Origin: Anaerolineae bacterium
GTDB lineage: Bacteria > Chloroflexota > Anaerolineae > Aggregatilineales > Phototrophicaceae
Reading direction: 5' to 3'
Assembly (NCBI GenBank): GCA_013360465.1
Contig: JABWBO010000064.1
Span: 1 to 52,097, forward strand
DNA: 52,097 nucleotides
The notes under the pieces are model-generated. The model was not told where the DNA came from. It did no database searches and saw only the letters and a program-made list of their open reading frames with translations. Shown piece by piece: positions 1-8,315 of the stretch (positions are counted from its first letter, which is position 1; each line of letters begins with the position of its first letter). Made by a program: the position numbers and the translations under genes.

Positions 1-169
1 GGATGGCGGCGGCGATCACCGCGCCGATGCCGGGGACGCGCCGCAGCGCTGCTTCGTCCGCCTTCAGCGCCGCGCCGGCGCTGCCGAACTGATCGAGCAG
101 GGCGCGCATACGGGTCATGCCCATGTGTTCAACGAGGCTGAGCGTCAGCCATGCCGGATCGACCGACAC
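1..169 (-). CDS. dprA: DprA-like DNA processing protein, N-terminal fragment
   Basis: The gene runs off the left edge, so only about 56 N-terminal residues are visible. They form a helix-hairpin-helix-like segment with LTLSLVEHMGMTRMRALL near residue 8 and RVPGIGAVIAAAI at the edge, with FGSAGAAL between. This order matches the N-terminus of DprA/Smf proteins, which load RecA onto incoming single-stranded DNA during natural transformation. I chose the GTG at 167-169 because it follows the stop codon of the upstream regulator by only 3 bp, implying co-transcription. The Rossmann-like DprA core is outside the window, so another HhH protein is possible. Confidence 0.6.
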   Translation of the reverse strand, partial: MSVDPAWLTLSLVEHMGMTRMRALLDQFGSAGAALKADEAALRRVPGIGAVIAAAI

Positions 170-172
170 GCT

Positions 173-796
173 TCAGTCTTCCTGGTAGTATTCGATGATC
201 GACAGCAGCATGGCGTGGATGAAGGCGTTGATCTGGCGGATCAGCATCGCCCATTCCGGGGAATTGCTCGGCGGGGTGATCTCCGACCAGGTGAGGGCGG
301 CGTTGGTCACGAAATCACTGAAGTAGAAGAAGGCGCGCACCGCCTGGGGCAGGGTCATGCCGTCGGCGAGGAGTTCTTCGGCGTAATCCTTGCCGATGCG
401 GATGGCGTCGCTCAGCCGGGCGTCCGGCGCGCCTGCGCCCAGGTAGCCGCGCAGCGCTTCCAGCACCACATGCCCCCGATTGCGCATATGCTGGCGGACG
501 GATTCGCTGAGCGCCTGATACCAGGGTTCATCGCGCAGCCCGCCGCCGCTGACCTGCATACGCGCCTGTCCCAGGGCGTTCTGGATGATCACCTGCACTT
601 CGAGCGGCTGGAGTTCGCCCTGCGATTCGGCGTAATGCATCAGGTCGGCTTTGCGAAAGCGGCGGTGTCCCCCCGGCGTGCGGCGCGCGAGAATTTCGCC
701 CTTGTCCGCCCAGTTGCGCACGGTCGCCGGGTGGACGCCCAGCAGCGCCGCCGCCTCTCTCAGGCTCACCCATTCTGTGTCGTGTGGTCCCTGCAT
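173..796 (-). CDS. MerR/excisionase-type HTH regulator with RsbRD-like C-terminal domain
   Basis: A 207-residue protein. Residues about 9-50 form a MerR/excisionase helix-turn-helix: VSLREAAALLGVHPATVRNW followed by the wing RRTPGGHRRF. The remaining ~150 residues are helical and resemble the RsbRD/PucR-type N-terminal sensor fold (WYQALSES, GKDYAEELLADGM, FFYFSDFV), so it is probably a one-component regulator with a helical sensor. An upstream start at 853 is possible, but the ATG at 794-796 begins just before the conserved HTH and is preceded by AAGGGG. The gene is 3 bp upstream of the dprA-like gene and likely shares its transcript. The ligand is unknown. Confidence 0.7.
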   Translation of the reverse strand: MQGPHDTEWVSLREAAALLGVHPATVRNWADKGEILARRTPGGHRRFRKADLMHYAESQGELQPLEVQVIIQNALGQARMQVSGGGLRDEPWYQALSESVRQHMRNRGHVVLEALRGYLGAGAPDARLSDAIRIGKDYAEELLADGMTLPQAVRAFFYFSDFVTNAALTWSEITPPSNSPEWAMLIRQINAFIHAMLLSIIEYYQED

Positions 797-1259
797 GGCT
801 TGCGCGCGCCCCTTAGGTGACAATCTTGAAATGATTATAGACAATGACCGCAAGTTTTACTTGCGAGCGTTTGCCCGGCGCAGGATGGGCGCAGGACGGA
901 TGATCCTCTCAGTGAATCACGATTCTGACCCGGCATGCTTGATTCGCGAGCGCCGCCGAGGGCTAAAGCCATGTCTCGCATCTTTTCAACGGACGAGCCA
1001 CCGGCTCGCCCCTAGGGCACGTCGGTTGTAGGGGAGACCCGCCGGGTCTCCCGTTCGTGGATTGCTTTCGAGACTTCACTTAAGCAAAGACCAGCGCGCT
1101 AAAGGCGCTCCTTTATCCCCTTCAGTGGGATAGTCTCTGCGCTTAGCCGGGGCGCTTTAGCCTCCGGCGAACTGCCAAATGGAGTGCAATCTGTGATTCA
1201 CTGATCCTGGCGATTTCTCGGCGGCGTTGAGGCACTTTGCACTAAAAATCGCCAACCCC
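797..1259. other. Gene-free stretch with palindromic repeats
   Basis: No credible gene lies between the divergent HTH regulator and the LacI gene. The stretch holds a type B dispersed repeat at about 983-1018, built around CGAGCCACCGGCTCG. It also holds a perfect 9-bp inverted repeat GGGAGACCC/GGGTCTCCC at 1032-1040 and 1044-1052 with a 3-nt loop. A looser pair, GCTAAAGGCGC at 1098-1108 and GCGCTTTAGC at 1152-1161, is also present. The short open frames here follow the repeats and do not look coding. Confidence 0.6.
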
Positions 1260-1289
1260 TTGACAGCGGTTTCAACCTCATGTTATGGT
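1260..1289 (+). promoter_or_regulatory. Sigma-70-type promoter of the LacI regulator
   Basis: TTGACA at 1260-1265 is a perfect -35 hexamer. TATGGT at 1284-1289 matches four of six -10 positions with an 18-bp spacer. Transcription would start near 1296, about 65 bp before the ATG at 1362 and immediately before the operator at 1301-1314. Confidence 0.6.
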
Positions 1290-1300
1290 ATCCATAAGTC

Positions 1301-1314
1301 TGGGAACGCTCTCA
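1301..1314. promoter_or_regulatory. LacI-family operator, autoregulatory
   Basis: TGGGAACGCTCTCA is a near-palindrome with the central CG of LacI-family operators. It differs at two positions from TGGGAGCGCTCCCA, the operator described for the cellobiose regulators CebR/CelR of actinobacteria. It sits just downstream of the predicted -10 box, where bound repressor would block transcription of its own gene. The resemblance suggests, but does not prove, a beta-glucoside or cello-oligosaccharide effector. Confidence 0.6.
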
Positions 1315-1361
1315 GAGATCGCTCCCAGAAAATGGCTCAGAGCCTTTTTGGATAGTGTTTT

Positions 1362-2366
1362 ATGAACCTGGAAGACATTGCCGAAAAAGCCGGGGTATCT
1401 CGCTCGACCGTCTCGCGCGTCATCAACAACGAGCGCTACGTCAGCGAAAAGGTGCGCCAGCGCGTGCTGCAGGTGATCGCGGAAGAGAACTTCCGCCCTA
1501 ACCCCGCAGCGCGAACCCTGGTCACGCGCCGTTCTGGCATCATCGGCACTGCCATCCCGCAGACCACCAACGTCTTCTTCGGCGACAACTCCTACTATCC
1601 CATGCTCCTTCAGGGGGTCGCCGAGGCGGTCAACCAGCGGGATTATGCGCTGCTGCTGTATCTCGCCGAAGAACAGGAAGAGCGCGAAAACTTCGCCGAG
1701 CGCGTCGTCCGCCAGCGCCATGCCGACGGGCTGATCCTCAGTTCGGTGATCGAGGGCGACCCGCTCTTCACCTATCTCCTCAAACATGACCGCCGCTTCG
1801 TGATGGTGGAAACGCCGCCGCGCCACGAGGAGCGGGTCAGCTATGTGACGGTCGATAACGTCGCCGCGGCAGAGACGGTCGTCAATCACCTGATCGCCAT
1901 CGGACGGCGCAGGATCGCCAAGATCACCGGGCAGATCAACATCATGGACGCCGTCGAGCGCCTGGAGGGCTACCAGAACGCCCTGCGCGCGCACGGGCTG
2001 CCGGTCGATCCTAATCTGATCGTGCATGGACGTTTCCACCGCGCTGCGGGCTATGAAGGCATGAAGCAGCTTCTGCCGCACAAGCCCGACGCGGTCTTCG
2101 CCGGCGGCGATACCATCGCCCTCGGCGCCCTCGACGCGCTGACGGAAGCCGGGCTGTGCGTGCCCGAAGATGTGGCGTTGGTGGGCTTCGACGACCTCGA
2201 TGTCGCCGAGCGCGCCCAGCTGACCACCATCAACCATTCCGTCCAATACGTTGGTTCTCGTGCTGCCACCTTGCTGATGGACCTCATCGAGGGGCGGCTG
2301 GAACACCCGCAGCATATCGTCCTCCCTACGCGCCTGGTCATTCGGCGTTCGACGGTAGGGTCCTAG
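1362..2366 (+). CDS. LacI/GalR family transcriptional regulator
   Basis: A 334-residue protein of normal LacI-family length. Residues 1-50 are the HTH with hinge helix (IAEKAGVSRSTVSRVINNE, then NPAARTLVTRRSGIIG). The rest is the periplasmic-binding-protein-like effector core, with typical blocks ADGLILSS, VTVDNVAAA, PDAVFAGGDTIALGAL and VALVGFDDLDVA. It begins the carbohydrate locus and lies directly upstream of a sugar-binding protein, two permeases and a glycoside hydrolase, so it most likely represses that set until an oligosaccharide inducer arrives. An operator overlaps its own promoter region. The effector cannot be read from sequence. Confidence 0.93.
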   Translation: MNLEDIAEKAGVSRSTVSRVINNERYVSEKVRQRVLQVIAEENFRPNPAARTLVTRRSGIIGTAIPQTTNVFFGDNSYYPMLLQGVAEAVNQRDYALLLYLAEEQEERENFAERVVRQRHADGLILSSVIEGDPLFTYLLKHDRRFVMVETPPRHEERVSYVTVDNVAAAETVVNHLIAIGRRRIAKITGQINIMDAVERLEGYQNALRAHGLPVDPNLIVHGRFHRAAGYEGMKQLLPHKPDAVFAGGDTIALGALDALTEAGLCVPEDVALVGFDDLDVAERAQLTTINHSVQYVGSRAATLLMDLIEGRLEHPQHIVLPTRLVIRRSTVGS

Positions 2367-2481
2367 GAAAGGAGAGCGCCAGGAAGATTGACTGATCAAA
2401 CACCGGGGTTCACCTGCCTACGGATGGTACGCTGCAAGAACTGTGCAAGTGCAAATCCTATATAGAAGGACGTTAAACAAC

Positions 2482-3846
2482 ATGTCGAAGAAGCTCCTCC
2501 TCACTCTCGTCGCGCTGCTGGCGCTTTCCGCGCTGGCGCTCGCGCCGGTCTCCGCCCAGGACCCGGTCGTCGTGCAGTGGTTCGTCGGTCTTGGAACCGG
2601 CACGAACGAACAGCAGATCGCCGCTCAGCAGCAGGTCGTCGCCGACTTCAACGCCGCGCACGACGACATCGAATTGGAACTGATCCTCGCCGCCAGCAAC
2701 CAGGTCGCCCCGGACACGCTCAGCACGCTGATCGCCGGCGGCACGCCCCCGGACATCGTCGGTCCGGTCGGCGTCAGCGGCTCCAACCTGTTCAGCCGTC
2801 AGTGGCTCGACCTGCAGCCCCTGATCGACGCGGCGGGCTATGACCTGTCGGTCTATCCGGATGCGCTGGTCGGTCTGTATCGCACCGATGATGGTCTGGT
2901 CGGCATCCCCTTCGCCGTCTATCCGTCGCTGATGTTCTACAACATCGACCTGTTCGACGAAGCGGAAATGAACTACCCGCCGTCGGAATTCGGCGCGCCC
3001 TACGTCATGCCCGATGGCAGCGAAGTGGAATGGAACTGGGACACCGTCGCCGAAATCGCCAAGTTCCTGACCGTCGACGCCAACGGCAACGACGCGACGA
3101 TGGACGGCTTCGACCCCGCCGCCGTCGAGCAGTTCGGCTTCATTCAGCAGTGGAGTACCCAGCGCGCCGACTTCTCGACCTTCGGCGGCTACGCTTTCTA
3201 TGATGCCGAATCCGGCAGCGTGACCATCCCCGAAAACTGGCGCGCCGAGGCGGAGTGGATGTGGAAAGGTCTGTGGGAGAGCTACTTCATCCCCAACAAC
3301 ACCTATGTGAACAGCCAGCTCTTCTCGCCCACGCCGATGGCGTCGGGCCGCGTGGCGATGGCGCGCGTGCCGCTGTGGTACACCTGCTGCATCGGCGACC
3401 AGGTCAACTTCGACTTCGCGCCCGTGCCGGCTTACGAAGGCGGCTACTATGCGCCGACCGACGTGGACACTTTCTACGTCCATGAGACGACCAACAGCCC
3501 CGCCGAAGCCTTCACCGTCCTGAGCTACCTGCAGGGTGAAGCTGCCGCTTCGCTGCTGAGCGTCTACGGCGCGTTCCCGGCGCTGCCCGAACTCCAGGAA
3601 CCCTACCTCGCCGAGCGCGCGGTGACCTTCCCCAGCGTCACCAACTGGGGGCTGATCAACGAGAGCCTGGCGTACGCCGCCGTGCCGCATCATGAGTCCG
3701 ACAATCCGAACTACGCCCGCACCCAGCAGCGCTTCGCGGATTTCGCCACGCTGCTCCTGGGCGATACCGGTGCCACCATCGATCTGGCGGCGGAACTCGA
3801 CACGCTTCAGGCTGACCTGCAGGCGATCATCGACGAAGCCGGCTAG
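2482..3846 (+). CDS. Extracellular sugar-binding protein of an ABC importer (family 1)
   Basis: A 454-residue MalE-like solute-binding protein. Residues 1-25 form a signal peptide (MSKKLLLTLVALLALSALAL, cleavage near VSAQ) with no lipobox cysteine, so it appears to be released or otherwise retained rather than a lipoprotein. Typical family-1 features follow: QQQVVADFNAAHDDIELEL near the start, a PPDIVGP block, and GIPFAVYPSLMFYNIDLFDE in the first lobe. I chose the ATG at 2482 over an upstream in-frame ATG because AAGGA at 2466-2470 is well placed and the signal peptide begins there. It captures substrate for the two permeases that follow after a 312-bp repeat-filled gap. Confidence 0.92.
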   Translation: MSKKLLLTLVALLALSALALAPVSAQDPVVVQWFVGLGTGTNEQQIAAQQQVVADFNAAHDDIELELILAASNQVAPDTLSTLIAGGTPPDIVGPVGVSGSNLFSRQWLDLQPLIDAAGYDLSVYPDALVGLYRTDDGLVGIPFAVYPSLMFYNIDLFDEAEMNYPPSEFGAPYVMPDGSEVEWNWDTVAEIAKFLTVDANGNDATMDGFDPAAVEQFGFIQQWSTQRADFSTFGGYAFYDAESGSVTIPENWRAEAEWMWKGLWESYFIPNNTYVNSQLFSPTPMASGRVAMARVPLWYTCCIGDQVNFDFAPVPAYEGGYYAPTDVDTFYVHETTNSPAEAFTVLSYLQGEAAASLLSVYGAFPALPELQEPYLAERAVTFPSVTNWGLINESLAYAAVPHHESDNPNYARTQQRFADFATLLLGDTGATIDLAAELDTLQADLQAIIDEAG

Positions 3847-4158
3847 TCTTCTACCCCACCCCCTGCCCCCTTTCCACTGCATGGAGAGGGGGTTGGCGGG
3901 GTGAGGCTGTGCAACTCAACAGAATTCTTTTGAAGAGTCCCACAATCGCGCGCATACTCTTAGTCACCCCTAAATTCCCTCTCCCACGCGCGCGGGGCGA
4001 GGGGACTTGACTCTCCCTTCTCCCCGTTTCTGTGCGAGAAGGGGGCTGGGGGGTTGAGGGGAGAAGAGTTCAACACAGGCTCTAGACCAAAGCTCTTGTT
4101 TTCAGCAAAGCGCTCATCCCAAAAAATGTCCGCCCGTCCAGTTGAAAGGTAGTCCGCC
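3847..4158. repeat. Two REP-like palindromic elements between binding protein and permease
   Basis: No gene fits in this 312-bp gap. It holds a CCCCACCCC...GGGGTGAGG element at about 3854-3906, with GGAGAGGGGG inside, and a longer element at about 3964-4063 (CACCCCTAAATTCCC through GGTTGAGGGG). Both can fold into long GC-rich stems. The position, immediately after a solute-binding protein gene and before its permease, parallels the REP sequences between malE and malF in E. coli, where they help keep binding protein more abundant than permease. That role here is inference. Confidence 0.65.
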
Positions 4159-5112
4159 GTGGCAGCCCAAGATGTGACCGCATATTCCTCCAGCGCCGCG
4201 CCGCCCCGCGCCGGGACGCTCACCATGATGCAGCGCCAGCGCCGCTGGGGAATCGTCTTCCTCTCGCCCTGGGTCTTCGGCTTCCTGGTCTTCACCCTCT
4301 TCCCGATGCTCGCCTCGCTCTACTTCAGCTTCACCAACTTCAAGATCGGCGAGCCGATCGAATTCATCGGGCTGACCAACTGGGCGCGTCTGTTCACCGA
4401 ACAGAACACCAGCCAGGCGCTCTTCGTGACCTTCCGCTTCGCGCTCATCTCCACGCCCATCGCCATCGGGCTGCCGCTGCTGATGGCGTCGCTGCTTAAT
4501 TCCAAGATGCTGGTCGCCAAGCCGCTGCTGCGTGTGCTGTTCTATATGCCCTATATGGTCCCGGCGGTCTCCAGCATTTTCATCTGGCAGAGCTTTCTGA
4601 ACGGGCAGACCGGCTGGCTGAACCGCCTGCTGCGCCTGATCGGCATCGCCGATCCGCCCAACTGGCTGTTCGATCCCACCACCCTCACCTGGGGGCTGGT
4701 GCTGCTCGGCTTGTGGGGCGTCGGCAACGCCATGCTGACCATGCTGGCGTCGATGCAGGGCGTGCCCACCGAATTGTACGAAGCCGCCGATGTGGACGGG
4801 GCGAACACCTTCACCAAGTGGTATCGCATCACCCTGCCGCTGATCTCGCCGGTCATCCTTTACAACCTGGTGCTGGCGGTGATCGGTTTGATGAACTACT
4901 TCCTGCCGGCGTACGTGCTGAGCAACACCACCCGTTCTAACCCGGAGACCAACTTCTTCAACCTCAACCTCTACCGCACGGCGTTTCAGTTCAACGAGAT
5001 GGGCTTCGCTTCGGCACAGGCATGGTTCATCTTCCTGATCGCGCTGCTGCTGACGGTGGTCATCTTCGGCACTTCGAATCGTTGGGTCTACTATTCCGGC
5101 GGAGACCGATAA
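4159..5112 (+). CDS. Sugar ABC transporter permease, MalF-like
   Basis: A 317-residue integral membrane protein with about six helices, beginning WGIVFLSPWVFGFLVFTLFP. The cytoplasmic EAA loop that contacts the ATPase is clear: ELYEAADVDGANTFTKWYRI, followed by TLPLISPVILY. The start is a GTG at 4159 preceded by GAAAGG at 4144-4149. The downstream permease begins 3 bp after the stop, so the two are co-translated. No ATPase gene is present in the window; importers of this family often share an MsmK-like ATPase encoded elsewhere. Confidence 0.93.
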   Translation: MAAQDVTAYSSSAAPPRAGTLTMMQRQRRWGIVFLSPWVFGFLVFTLFPMLASLYFSFTNFKIGEPIEFIGLTNWARLFTEQNTSQALFVTFRFALISTPIAIGLPLLMASLLNSKMLVAKPLLRVLFYMPYMVPAVSSIFIWQSFLNGQTGWLNRLLRLIGIADPPNWLFDPTTLTWGLVLLGLWGVGNAMLTMLASMQGVPTELYEAADVDGANTFTKWYRITLPLISPVILYNLVLAVIGLMNYFLPAYVLSNTTRSNPETNFFNLNLYRTAFQFNEMGFASAQAWFIFLIALLLTVVIFGTSNRWVYYSGGDR

Positions 5113-5115
5113 ATC

Positions 5116-6210
5116 ATGGCAGCCACATCCGCGACATCGCCCGTTTCCCCGGCGGTCAATACCTCGCCCTTTTACGGCATGCAGCTGCGCAAGTTCACGA
5201 CGCGCGCCCTGGTCACGCTCTTCGCCTGCATGATGCTGGGCGTCTACCTGCTGCCCTTCGCCAACATGGCGATGGTGGCGCTTTCCACGCCGGAGCAGCT
5301 TTCCCAGGCGGCGAACGAGTCGGTCATCCCCAGCCGACCGATCACCTTCACCTACGAAGGCGAAGCCTACGATGTCTATATCGTACCGCTGGAAGACGGG
5401 ACGACGGCGCGCTACGCGCTGATCGATCCGGGTCGGCGCAACAGCGACATGATCGACATCAATAACCCGGACGCCGGCGTTTTCGAATGGGAAGGCAACT
5501 GGCGCACGCTGACCCCGGTGCGCGAAGTCTCCTTCGCCTGGGAAAACTTCGGCATCGCCTACGAAGCCATCGACTTCCCCCGGCTGTTCGGCAACACCCT
5601 GTTCATCGCCGTCGCCGGCATGATCGGCACGCTGCTGTCGTGCATCGCCGTCGCCTATGCCTTCGCCCGCTTCCCCATCCCCGGCAAGAATATCCTGTTC
5701 ATCATCCTGATCGGCACGATCATCCTGCCCACGCAGGTGACGCTGATCCCGACCTATGCCTTCTTCGCCGCCATCGGCTGGACCAATTCCTGGCTGCCGC
5801 TGATCGTCCCGCACTTCTTCGCCAACGCCTACAACGTCTTCCTGCTGCGCCAGTATTTCATGACGCTGCCGCGCGAGCTGGATGAAGCAGCGATGATCGA
5901 CGGGGCGGGTCCCTTCAAAATTCTGCTGCGGGTGATCATCCCGCAGTCCTGGCCCGCCATCATCGCCGTCGCCGTCTTCCACTTCGTCTGGGCGTGGAAC
6001 GACTACTTCGGACCGCTGATCTACCTGATCGGCAAGCCGGAGCTTCACCCGGTGTCGGTCGGCGTGCAGGTCTTCAACTTCCAGTATGGACCGCGCCCTG
6101 AACTGGTGCAGGCAACCTCGATGATGGCGCTGATCCTGCCGCTGATCATCTTCTTCCTGGCGCAGCGCGTCTTCATGCGCGGCGTGGTCATCACCGGCGT
6201 GGAGAAATGA
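5116..6210 (+). CDS. Sugar ABC transporter permease, MalG-like, with enlarged first loop
   Basis: A 364-residue permease partnering the preceding gene. The EAA loop is ELDEAAMIDGAGPFKILLRV, and helices such as NTLFIAVAGMIGTLLSCIAV are typical of MalG. It is longer than usual because roughly 90 residues are inserted between the first and second helices (about 60-150). That insert is polar and strand-like (FTYEGEAYDVYIVPLEDG, then FEWEGNWRTL) and would lie outside the membrane facing the binding protein. The frame is intact, so the insert is a genuine part of the protein. It may be a docking element. Confidence 0.93.
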   Translation: MAATSATSPVSPAVNTSPFYGMQLRKFTTRALVTLFACMMLGVYLLPFANMAMVALSTPEQLSQAANESVIPSRPITFTYEGEAYDVYIVPLEDGTTARYALIDPGRRNSDMIDINNPDAGVFEWEGNWRTLTPVREVSFAWENFGIAYEAIDFPRLFGNTLFIAVAGMIGTLLSCIAVAYAFARFPIPGKNILFIILIGTIILPTQVTLIPTYAFFAAIGWTNSWLPLIVPHFFANAYNVFLLRQYFMTLPRELDEAAMIDGAGPFKILLRVIIPQSWPAIIAVAVFHFVWAWNDYFGPLIYLIGKPELHPVSVGVQVFNFQYGPRPELVQATSMMALILPLIIFFLAQRVFMRGVVITGVEK

Positions 6211-6238
6211 CCTGCCACCCGCCGAAAGGGTTCAACAT

Positions 6239-6306
6239 CCTCACCTCTGCTGCGCTTCGCTTAGCTTCCCCTCTCCGTTGCATGGAGAGGGGACCGAGGG
6301 GTGAGG
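6239..6306. repeat. REP-like palindromic element (type A)
   Basis: A CCTCACCTC...GAGGGGTGAGG unit with the core CCCTCTCCGTTGCATGGAGAG and a GCGCTTCGCTTAGC stretch. It lies between the permease and glycoside hydrolase genes. An open frame runs through it in phase with the hydrolase, but those residues are repeat-derived and not likely translated. Confidence 0.7.
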
Positions 6307-6326
6307 CGTTTCGTGGCGAATCTTCG

Positions 6327-7616
6327 ATGACTGGCTTCTTTTCCGCCGCGTCTCTACTGCTGCTCATGGGGTTGATGGTCTTTGGCGCTGCCGCCCAGGA
6401 GCCGGCGCTGCGCGTCGATGCCGGGCAGCCGCTCGGCGCGATCAACCCCGCCGTCCTGGGCGCGAATTACGGTCCCTGGGCGCTGGTCTCGGTGGACATG
6501 ACCCCTGCCGCAGCCGAGTCCGGGGTGACGCATCTGCGCTTCCCCGCCGGCAGACATGGCGACACGCACGGGTTCACCCGGCAGCAGCTTGACCTGTTCA
6601 TGATGCAGGTGCGCGCCTGGGGCGCTGTGCCCAGCGTGAGTGTGCGGCTGGAAGGCGGCACGCCGGAAGAAGCCGCCGAGATGGTGCGCTACGCTAATCT
6701 CGAAAAAGGCTACGACATCCGCCATTGGAGCATCGGCAACGAGCCGGACCTCTATGTTGGTTACACGGTCGAGCGTTTCAACGCCGAATGGCGCGCCTTC
6801 GCCGAAGCCATGCGGGCGGTCGATCCCGACATCGTGCTGATTGGTCCCGAAGTCAGTCAGTTCCCTTACACGCCGGAGGGCGACGCCTACACCAACCTGC
6901 GCCGCGAGTGGGTGCGCGCCTTTTTAGAGGCGAACGGCGATCTGGTCGATATTGTCGCCGTTCACCGCTATCCCTTCCCCCTGTCGGCGAATTTGCCGCC
7001 GACGACCGTCGAAGACCTGCGCCAGAATGCGCCTCAGTGGGAGGTCGTGATCGACAATCTGCGGACCGTGATCCGCGAGACGGTCGGGCATGACATGCCG
7101 ATGGCGCTGACCGAGATCAACAGCAACTGGACGCACGTCATCGGGGGAGAAGCCTCGCCCGATTCGTTCTATCACGCCATCTGGTGGGCGGACGTGCTGG
7201 GGCGGATGATTCGGCAGCGCGTCGACGTGGTGGACTATTTCGTACTTGCTACGTCCGGGTCCGATGGCGCGTTCGGGCTGATCAGCCGCTACGAGGTGCG
7301 CCCGACCTACTACGTCTATCCACTCTACCGCCGCCTGGGGAGCGCACTGATCGCCTCCGAGTCGCCCGACCCGGACGTGACGATCACGGCGGCGCTGCGC
7401 GATGACGGCGCGCTGACGCTGATCGTGGTCAACCGCGCGCCGGACGCCAGAGCCTACCCGCTGGCGCTGACCGGTTTCACCCCGGCGGGAGATGCCCAGG
7501 TCTGGCGGCTGGATGCCGAACACAACGCCGCGCCGGTCGCGCCGGTCGTGGTCGCTGACGGGTCCGTCCTGGAACTGCCGGCGCAGTCCGTGACGCTGTA
7601 CATCCTGCCGCGGTGA
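6327..7616 (+). CDS. Secreted glycoside hydrolase, clan GH-A (GH39/GH51-like)
   Basis: A 429-residue predicted exported enzyme. Residues 1-24 are a signal peptide (FFSAASLLLLMGLMVFGAAA). A TIM-barrel glycosidase follows: THLRFPAGRHGDTHGF near the N-terminus, the acid/base motif HWSIGNEPDLY with E139, and the nucleophile strand MALTEINSNW with E263. Two glutamates at the ends of strands 4 and 7 define clan GH-A, and the layout resembles GH39 or GH51 enzymes. The C-terminus is a beta-sandwich-like segment. The start at 6327 excludes a repeat-derived N-terminal extension. It probably releases the sugars taken up by the adjacent importer; the substrate is not identifiable. Confidence 0.82.
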   Translation: MTGFFSAASLLLLMGLMVFGAAAQEPALRVDAGQPLGAINPAVLGANYGPWALVSVDMTPAAAESGVTHLRFPAGRHGDTHGFTRQQLDLFMMQVRAWGAVPSVSVRLEGGTPEEAAEMVRYANLEKGYDIRHWSIGNEPDLYVGYTVERFNAEWRAFAEAMRAVDPDIVLIGPEVSQFPYTPEGDAYTNLRREWVRAFLEANGDLVDIVAVHRYPFPLSANLPPTTVEDLRQNAPQWEVVIDNLRTVIRETVGHDMPMALTEINSNWTHVIGGEASPDSFYHAIWWADVLGRMIRQRVDVVDYFVLATSGSDGAFGLISRYEVRPTYYVYPLYRRLGSALIASESPDPDVTITAALRDDGALTLIVVNRAPDARAYPLALTGFTPAGDAQVWRLDAEHNAAPVAPVVVADGSVLELPAQSVTLYILPR

Positions 7617-7626
7617 ATCCTGTTTC

Positions 7627-7711
7627 GAGCGTGTCTGCAAACTCACTGGACCTCACCCCTCGGTCCCCTCCTCCACGCGGAGAGGGGAAGCGAAGCGCAG
7701 CAGGGGTGAGG
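7627..7711. repeat. Palindromic element with one MITE-like end
   Basis: The unit opens with GAGCGTGTCTGCAAA, matching the left end of the miniature element at 29428. It then carries the type A palindrome CCTCACCCC...CAGGGGTGAGG with GCGGAGAGGGGAAGCG inside. No matching right terminal repeat follows, so this looks like a partial or rearranged copy. Confidence 0.65.
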
Positions 7712-7794
7712 TTCTCATCGGCGGCGATGCGCATCATGGTCGACATTTTGCTTCCAGCTTCGCCATCAGGCGCGCGCGCACTCCACCGACCGGA

Positions 7795-7800
7795 TATAAT
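7795..7800 (+). promoter_or_regulatory. -10 box (TATAAT) of the ankyrin gene
   Basis: A perfect TATAAT lies 35 bp before the ATG at 7836 and leaves a short leader with AAGGGA just before the start. No good -35 hexamer is seen. Confidence 0.5.
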
Positions 7801-7835
7801 CGACCGCGCCGACTGCCTCAATCGAAAGGGAACCG

Positions 7836-8315
7836 ATGACCGCTTTGATGCAAGCCGTCAACGCCAACGACGCCGCCAGAGTGCGCGCGCTGATCGCCCA
7901 GGGCGTGAACATCAACGAGTACGACTCCGCCGGCGATGCGCCGCTGGTCATGGCGGCGTACCAGGGGCATGCCGAGATCGTCAAACTGCTGCTGGAAGCC
8001 GGGGCGGACCTCACCGTCGTCGATCCGGGCATGAAGGCGACGGCGCTGCACGCCGCCTCCTACGCCGGGCGCACCGAGGCGGCGCGACTGCTGGTCGAAG
8101 CCGGCATCGACATCGACAGGCAGGGACCCTATAACGGCTACACCGCCCTGCACGATGCTATCTGGCAGAACAACATCGACACGGCGAAGGTGTTGATCGA
8201 GGGCGGGGCGTCGCTGCATCTGAAGAACCACGATGGGCAGACCCCGCTCGATTTCGCCAGGGCGAAGCACCGGGACGAGATCGCCCGCATGATCGAGGCG
8301 AAGCTCAAGGGCTGA
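7836..8315 (+). CDS. Ankyrin repeat protein
   Basis: A 159-residue protein made almost entirely of ankyrin repeats, about four. Repeat signatures are ALMQAVNANDAARVRALIAQ, APLVMAAYQGHAEIVKLLLE, TALHAASYAGRTEAARLLVE and TALHDAIWQNNIDTAKVLIE, with a capping TPLDFARAKHRDEIARMI. There is no signal peptide or membrane segment, so it is probably a cytoplasmic protein-binding scaffold. AAGGGA precedes the start. It converges with the acyltransferase gene, whose stop codon abuts its own, the two stops together forming TGATCA. Its partner is unknown. Confidence 0.88.
   Translation: MTALMQAVNANDAARVRALIAQGVNINEYDSAGDAPLVMAAYQGHAEIVKLLLEAGADLTVVDPGMKATALHAASYAGRTEAARLLVEAGIDIDRQGPYNGYTALHDAIWQNNIDTAKVLIEGGASLHLKNHDGQTPLDFARAKHRDEIARMIEAKLKG

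Noticed and set aside
4114-6048. Long minus-strand open frame of 644 codons opposite the two permease genes
   Set aside because: It is antisense to two clear ABC permeases and its translation is low-complexity and rich in Asp, Gly, Arg and Gln, as expected for the shadow of GC-rich genes.
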